Positions 58,331 to 64,000 of a DNA stretch of 64,000 bases are shown one piece after another. A program made the position numbers and the translations under genes. The notes beneath the pieces are model-generated. The model searched no databases. It saw nothing but the letters and a program-made list of their open reading frames with translations, and was not told the DNA's origin. Position 1 is the first letter of the stretch; each line of letters begins with the position of its first letter. The stretch covers positions 124,001 to 188,000 of the forward strand of contig WOAB01000103.1 in NCBI GenBank assembly GCA_027886185.1, given 5' to 3'. The stretch comes from Rheum nobile. Its lineage: Eukaryota; Streptophyta; Magnoliopsida; Caryophyllales; Polygonaceae.

Positions 58331-59829
58331 GTGGCTCCAGGACGGCTGGTTGGGCGGTACCGCGAGTAGGAGGCATGACATTAGTGGGCGCCTTGGGCAG
58401 GTAACTGGGGCGAGTCGGGACCGAAGACCGGGGTGACCCAGAGGAGGTTGCGGCCGTGGTGGGGCCAAACTTTGAAGTGGAGTTGCGGGCCCAAGTGGCC
58501 TTCTTTCGTCGTTGGATCTGGTTGTGGATCTCCATGGTCGTGTGGGTCAAGGTGTTTATATCCTTGATGCTGAGGATCCGAAGTTGGTCCCGGATATCGA
58601 CAATTAACCCACGCAAGAAGGTCGTGCGCATGGCCGTTGTCGACTGGTGAACACCGACCTTGTGGCACAAATCCTCAAGCTCAGCAAAGTACTCAAGGTA
58701 CGTACGGTTTCCCTGCTCGGAGAGGGGGATCTAAAGACGCATCTGCCCAGCATAGTCCTCGGGGATGTACTTCTTGGTCATGACATACATAAGTTGTGAC
58801 CAAGTCCGAATGGGAGGCAAGAATCGCTTCGTGCTCTCCTGTTTGAGTCGGAACCACCATGCATAAGCGTTGTCGGTGAAGTGTATAGTAGCCGCATTGG
58901 CTCTTTCTTCCTCACCATAGCCGCAATGATCAAAGACATTCTCGGGGGCTTGTTTCCATTCAAAGAACTTGGATGCATCATACTCGCCGGCGAAGTGATC
59001 AATTTTAACCTTGATCTCGCAGGCTTGGAATCACTCTATGGCCGGGTCACGGTCACGGGGAGGCCCACGATCGCGATGGGGGTACCGGCACTCACGAGCG
59101 GGGTGCTCCTTTAGGCCCCAATCATACTCATCAGACGGCCCATGATGGTGTTGAGGTGGACCATAGTACTCTCATTGGCCGCGCGGTCTGGGATGGCCTT
59201 GGGGTATCCAATCATCTTCATGATCATTATCAAAGATCTCACCGATCGGGGAGTGGTACGACCTTTCATTGGAGGCAACTTGCAAGTGCTCGTCGTATCC
59301 CTCAAAATCATGGTAATCACTATCATAGGCCGTGTGGCTATTGGGCCACCGGAGGGAAAGCGCCTAGCAAAGCGTTCCGCAACCTTGGCCCGATCTCGAG
59401 TATCCACATAGAGAAGTGGATCCTTTGGAGCATGGTCGTAGTCATCACCGGGTGGATCACGCCCAAGAGGTGGCTAGGGCGTGAGTAGGACGCTCTAGGG
59501 TCGTGACGATCACGAGGGTTGACACGACCCGGGTGACTATTGACTTGAGATCTCAAGGGGCGGGGCAGCATAGGTGGATGCGAGGTCGAAGGGAACATGG
59601 GATCTTTGCCTCGAAATAAGGCGGCTCCTTCTCTAGCTTTGGCCTCGACGGCCGGGTCCACAAAAAAGTTGTGGTGTCGGACTCGAAGCTTGCACACATG
59701 CGGGTGACTAGAGATTGAGTAGCTCTGGTGATGCTTCTAGCACGAGCCCTAGTCACCGACCCATCGGGACGCACCCTAAGGAGGTCCTCTTCGTCTCTCG
59801 CCGTAAGGGGGGTAGGCATGGAGTCATCA
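58331..59829 (-). pseudogene. gag of gypsy B
   Basis: Minus sense: an N-terminal segment near 59815-59680 (DGSVTRARARS, then RATQSLVTRMCASFE), an Arg/Asp-rich low-complexity region, and the capsid domain near 59000-58680 with WWFRLKQES and RTWSQLMYVMTKKYIP. Internal stops and frame changes are frequent. The N-terminal segment is duplicated at the end of pol. Confidence 0.75.
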
Positions 59830-59927
59830 GTAAGTGCCTGATAATTTCTTCTTTACTCTTTTAGACTTTTATTATGTTGTTGATTGTTGACATTGTATAA
59901 AACATTTCATTTTGAATCAACATTCAG
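59830..59927. other. Junction of gypsy B with host sequence
   Basis: Element homology ends at 59829 and GTAAGTGCC begins at 59830, looking like an intron donor. The next recognisable host exon starts at 59928. Confidence 0.45.
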
Positions 59928-61514
59928 TTGGATGAAGGATCACACCTTTTTTTGAGAAAGTTGCTTGATGGTGCTGCTGAAAGGATTTTTGAGGCCCATA
60001 TAAAGGTAATTAACTTATCCATATGTAATGATGTATGCCTTATCATTTAGTAATGTTGTTATGGAGGAACCATATGTGTAAGATAAAATTCATAGTGACA
60101 ATGAAGTTGTGCTTAATTGATTTCAAACTCTCTTACCTTCCTTTAGATGAGACTGAGGGAATTGTTTTATGTTTGATTTATTTATCTGTATTGTTTATTG
60201 TAGAACATGGCTGATAACTGGAGGAGTGTACTTGGTACAAAAAGTTTGGACCAACTAGAAGAAACCAAAGAATCGAAAAGGTTACAGTGTGCTGCTAGTA
60301 GTCCTATTTTTTATCAGAATATCAAAGAAAGTGTCGGTGTACTCGTCCAAAAAGATGATCAACCTTTGGAGATGCTTAATAGAGTTTTCTATGTAACTTC
60401 ACGTCTAAGATGCTTCACTTCAGAGCTATAAAGCAGAAGAAAGAAACATTGCCTCTCTTGCGAGCAAAGCAACATACTAGAAGAAATCAATAAAACTCTT
60501 GCTTGTTCAGCCAACATAGCGACACCTAAGAAAGTAGAAGATTTTTCAAAGAAGATTGATGATGCAATAGCAAGGATCGAGTCTCACATTCCATCACTTC
60601 ACAACCTGGCCATGCATGTTCCTACACCTTCATCATCAGGTCAAACTGGTGGGGTAGTCACCAGAACCAAACAGAGTCAGACTCGGCAGTCCAATCAAGT
60701 GCAGTATAGCCCAAGAAAGCATCGAGAAAGCGGTGATCAGCGTGCACACGACAATTACCTTCCCTAGTTGAATGAATCCGAATAAACGAGTTCAGATTCA
60801 TCCGGTTCGTCTACCTGGAAAACAGTCGAAGTGAGATCATCCTCATCACCAAGTGACACAACAACTCAGACGTCTACCACCAGATGTAGTGGTGAAAATG
60901 ACTCCGAATTCTCAAGTAACAACCTTGATTATCTGGATGCTGATTTTGAATCGAGCAGGACACGGTATGTAATAAGACAAAGTAGCTCTACATATGATTC
61001 TTCTTCCAACAATGCTTCTGATTGTGGAGATGATGATTTGAGCCCCTCTGAAAACTACCAATCGAGGCACCGTTCTGTTCGGCACAAAAAAGAGGGCAAG
61101 TTTAAAAGACTGAAGAACAAGCTGGGATTGATCTTCCACCCCCACCACCACCATCATCACCCCCACGAAAAGAGTGTTGAACCATCAAAATCAGTTTGGA
61201 ATAAGGCCGGGAAATTGTTTAGGGGCAGCGAAAAGAAGGCCGAAGCCAAGGTTGGGAAGAAGTTTAAAAACAAGGAAAAGAAGGCTGGATCAAAGAGGGC
61301 TGCTAGTGGTAGGAAGGATATGAAACAAATCGGACACTTCCATGCCCTCCTAAGAGGTCTCATGAGGCATGTAAGTCACTCAAAAAAGCCCAAGCTAGGA
61401 GGCCAACGCGGGACGAAGCCCAACTTACGGCTCAACCGCGTCAAGCTTGCCCATAAGCCACGGATGAAGCTACTAGCTAGGAAGAGGAAGAAGCCTCAGT
61501 TAAGGCTCAACTAA
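59928..61514 (+). pseudogene. KPL: KOKOPELLI-like gene, 5'-truncated, with three in-frame stops
   Basis: Exon 59928-60005 encodes LRKLLDGAAERIFEAHIK. After an intron, one frame runs from 60204 to TAA 61512-61514 but contains stops at 60429 (TAA), 60765 (TAG) and 60783 (TAA). The C-terminal part has a Ser-rich acidic region, then KRLKNKLGLIFHPHHHHHHPH (about 61110-61165) and HFHALLRGLMRHVSHSKK (about 61338-61385), the order I recall for plant KOKOPELLI proteins (KPL affects fertilisation in Arabidopsis). The first exon or exons are missing; gypsy B lies in their place. The stops may be real decay or excised by introns I cannot see. The name rests on recalled family features. Confidence 0.55.
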
Positions 61515-62583
61515 GTCACAAAGTTTAAATTACTACTTTGAAATTGGTCTATAATGGCTTCCTATTAATGTCAAGTCATATACAGTTTGTGATGACATGT
61601 ACATCCCTTACATTGCTCCATGAATTTAGGCCCTTTCATATATTTGTACATGAAATTAGGCCCTTTGATATATTTGTTGCATTATGGAGTCCTGCTTTCG
61701 ATGAAAATCTTATACATGATGAAATGTAGATCGCTTTATAGCTTATACTGATACTTATATGATTCACTTAAATTAAGTTAATCTAAGTGGTGGAAAACGA
61801 GCAGGTTAGCTAGGCAGATATATATACATATTATTGATAGTAGAAATGCACGGGTTGAGAAAAAAGAGGTCTGGATGAAATATTGGCCTTTCAGATAAAG
61901 CTTAAGTACAAAAAATGGTTTATTTGTATGTAGCTTCTGAACAACAATTATTAGAATATACCCCCAATTTTTCATGAAAGAGCTAATTCCATTGCGCGCC
62001 ATCCATGTCCACCTAGATCTGTCGGCTCATCCCACCGCTAGTCTGCTACTCTCCGCCACCAAGCCACCCTCCTTGATCGGACTTCTCTCTTCTTCCCATC
62101 TTCGCCACCGACGCATCCACGCTATCCTTTAAGGCATCATTAATGAAATTACTCGTTCCTACCAATGGAGTTGCGCCGGCAGTTGGGCGTTGTCCAGATC
62201 CGTCAACAATTTCATTTCGTCCGCCTTTACGAACCCAATAGCACAACCGGATTTGTCCTCTCGATCACTCTGCCAACTGCCGCTGCCATCCTCCACGTTG
62301 CCAGCCACGACCGTCGCCCAAATCCACCGCCTTGACCACCTCAATCGACCATCAGAAGCGATGCTCATGCCGAATGTGACAGCTATGGCTGCTGGGACTT
62401 GCAGGTCGGTCGATCAAAAATATATACTTCTGTGAAAGGATGCCACTGTTTCTATATGTATATGATTTTAATATTAAAAGGTAAGATTGTTCTAATTGTC
62501 ATTGTTTCTATATATATGATTTCAATATTTAAGGGAGTAATGAGGTAGAAGATAAATTTGATAAATCCAGAGAAGCTAAGATA
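61515..62583. other. Region without a recognisable gene
   Basis: The first 200 bases may be 3' untranslated sequence of the KOKOPELLI-like locus. 61990-62420 is CT-rich and could be a coding relic (ORF 62190-62435), but it has no recognised motif. Confidence 0.5.
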
Positions 62584-62773
62584 TGTGGGAGAATTTTCCC
62601 TTGTGTTTTCATTGATTGAATAAAGTATTTATACATAAGCAAGATCCTAAGATAGAAATCCTAAATAAGGATACAAAATAACTAAACACGTGCAACTAAA
62701 TATAGAGATCTAAATAAGGATACAAAATAACTAAATATGTGCAACTAAATATGTATAAGAGAATATCGCAATA
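62584..62773 (-). repeat. Probable 3' LTR of copia B (190 bp)
   Basis: Plus sense TGTGGGAGAATTTTC to ATATCGCAATA, next to the purine tract (minus sense GATGGGGAG) at 62774-62782. It includes a duplicated unit AGGATACAAAATAACTAAA at about 62669 and 62717. No target duplication can be tested because the other end is absent. Confidence 0.5.
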
Positions 62774-62828
62774 CTCCCCATCAAGTTAGAGCATGAGGGT
62801 TGATAATGCCCAACTTGCCTAATAAAAG

Positions 62829-63760
62829 CTAAAATTGGACCTTCCCAAGAGCCTTGGTGAAAAGATCAACTGTTTGGTGTGCCGTAGAGACATACTTAGT
62901 GACAATAGTCCCAGACTGGACATGATCACGAGCCAGATGGCAATCGATCTCGATGTGCTTGGTCCGCTCATGAAAAACAGGATTAGCGACAATATGAAGG
63001 GTAGCTTGACTGTCACAAAACAGAGTCATAGAAGAGGAGTGACGAACTCCAAGAGATCGTAACAAAGATTTGAGCCAGACAAGCTCGCAACAAACAGAGG
63101 CCATGGACTGTACTCAGCTTCAGCAGACGACCGTGAAATAGTAGCTTGTTTCTTAGTCTTCCAAGAGATGGGAGACTGACCGAGCATGACAAAATACCTT
63201 GTAAGTGACCGACGTGTAATAGGACACGAGGCCTAAACTGTGCCAATTTGTGTACTAAGTAAGACAACTCAGGTCTAGCGATGGTAAGATATATGAGACG
63301 ACCGATCAACCGGCGGTAGCTCTCAGGGTGATTGAAGGCGATGATCTGACTCATGGCCAATCAGTGATGTTGCTCCATCGGGAAATCGAACGGCTTAGCA
63401 GCAAGCAATCCCGATTAAGACAAGATATCCAGGACATATTTTCATTGAGAGAGAAAAATACCGGAAGAGTTTCGTGCAATTTCTATCCCGAGGAAATATT
63501 TAAGAGTACCTAGATCCTTCATATGAACACATGAGCTGAGATGAGACTTGAAGCTAGCAATGAAGGCAGAATTATTCCCAACAATGATGAGATCGTCGAC
63601 GTAGACGAGGACCGGAAGAATCATACCATTCTTCTCATATGAGAAAATAGAGTAATCAACATAACTCTGATGAAACCCAAATGCATGCAGAGCTGAAGAT
63701 AACTTAGCAAACCAGTTACGCAATGCCTGTTTGAGGCCATAAAGTTACTTCTGTAGACAA
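62829..63760 (-). pseudogene. Copia B: C-terminal RT and RNase H fragment
   Basis: Minus sense: YGLKQ-like start at about 63755, RNWFAKLSSALHAFGF, the active site LVYVDDLIIVGNN (about 63610-63570), KDLGTLKYFLGIE, then a frame change near 63440. YRRLIGRLIYLT (about 63325) follows and, after another break, RNase H segments (SMTLFCDSQATLHI, HIEIDCHLARDH, DLFTKALG). It belongs to a different copia lineage from the 33645-41778 element. The 5' part of pol is missing; homology stops near 63760. Confidence 0.88.
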
Positions 63761-63834
63761 CAAACATATAGAGTTCTTCATCAAGATCACCATGAAGAAA
63801 TTATAGAAGAAACTCTCTACATACGTTCCTTCTC

Positions 63835-64000
63835 GCAGTTGTTCGTGCGGCAAGTGTGAGTGCCAATCAAATTCCTTCTGGTTGCAAGAACACGAGGAAG
63901 AACGTGTTCACCAGTTCTTGATAGGTCCTTATGACGCTACCTTTGGCACTCTTCGTTCTAATATCATGGCGCAAGATCCATTGCCCCCTCTCAATCACGT
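63835..64000 (+). pseudogene. Copia gag fragment at window edge
   Basis: On the plus strand a frame reads CSCGKCECQS, VHQFLIGPYDATFGTLRSN and AQDPLPPLNHV. This matches the CxCxxC plus FLMGL...RSxIL...PLP pattern of copia gag. It runs opposite to copia B, so a separate insertion or an inversion lies between 63760 and 63835. Confidence 0.65.

Larger units (their letters stand above)
51383..59829 (-). mobile_element. Ty3/gypsy retrotransposon B (chromovirus group), 5'-truncated
   Basis: Minus-strand order: gag (59820 to about 58260), protease, RT, RNase H, integrase (to about 54648), pol tail continued at 52031-51940 across a nested solo LTR, then a probable 3' LTR at 51888-51383. No LTR or leader remains upstream of gag: homology stops at GAGTCATCA (59821-59829), and the KOKOPELLI-like locus follows. 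RT wording (CRAIN, PRLDDMLDELHG, YEWLVMPFGLTNAP, VYFDDILIYSKN) points to the Reina/CRM side of chromoviruses. Frame is broken by several stops. Confidence 0.88.

Overview
This is a stretch of nuclear DNA from a flowering plant, almost certainly a eudicot. It has spliced genes with GT-AG (and two GC-AG) introns, a nuclear tRNA, and dense nested LTR retrotransposons, MULEs, CACTA elements, a TRIM and a MITE. I cannot fix the species from sequence alone. There are no bacterial or viral genes.

Three conventional genes look intact. (1) RECG (21130-31764, +): 17 exons, reading frame conserved through every splice, 1018 residues, an organelle-type ATP-dependent DNA helicase. (2) A tRNA-Thr(AGT) gene at 32744-32818. 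(3) A PIN3/4/7-type auxin efflux carrier (42749-47601, +): 7 exons, 611 residues. A fourth host gene, a probable KOKOPELLI-like gene at 59928-61514, is a 5'-truncated pseudogene with three in-frame stops.

Layout: 1-8599 is a Tekay-type Ty3/gypsy element (+) cut by both the window edge and a rearrangement, with a 1.43 kb solo LTR inside its pol. 8604-12785 is a MULE transposase relic (-), split by a TIR element (9061-11613) that itself hosts a CACTA element (9260-11437) carrying a Ulp1-like protease relic. 13455-20925 is a tandem duplication of the region upstream of RECG; its second copy is interrupted by a 5.9 kb two-gene MULE (14859-20733) packed with TGAACC-type tandem repeats. After RECG and the tRNA comes a complete but decayed Ty1/copia element (33645-41778, -) whose upstream LTR has swollen from 943 to 2066 bp by tandem duplication. 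The PIN gene follows. 47936-49892 holds a CACTA-like element with a solo LTR inside, then a TRIM. 51383-59829 is a 5'-truncated chromovirus-like gypsy element (-), split by a 2.6 kb solo LTR of the same family as the element at the left edge but in opposite orientation. The right end holds the KOKOPELLI-like pseudogene and pieces of two further copia elements.

The host genes share no pathway: organellar recombination/replication repair (RECG), polar auxin transport (PIN) and translation (tRNA). The main biology here is layered transposition. Several insertions can be defined to the base from target-site duplications, and one from a paralogous empty site. No wholly new system is demonstrated. 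The least explained structures are the TGAACC repeats occupying both transcription units of the MULE, the gag-start/pol-end duplication in the 51-60 kb element, the extra acidic ORF ahead of gag in the left element, and the hairpin cluster in the CACTA element.
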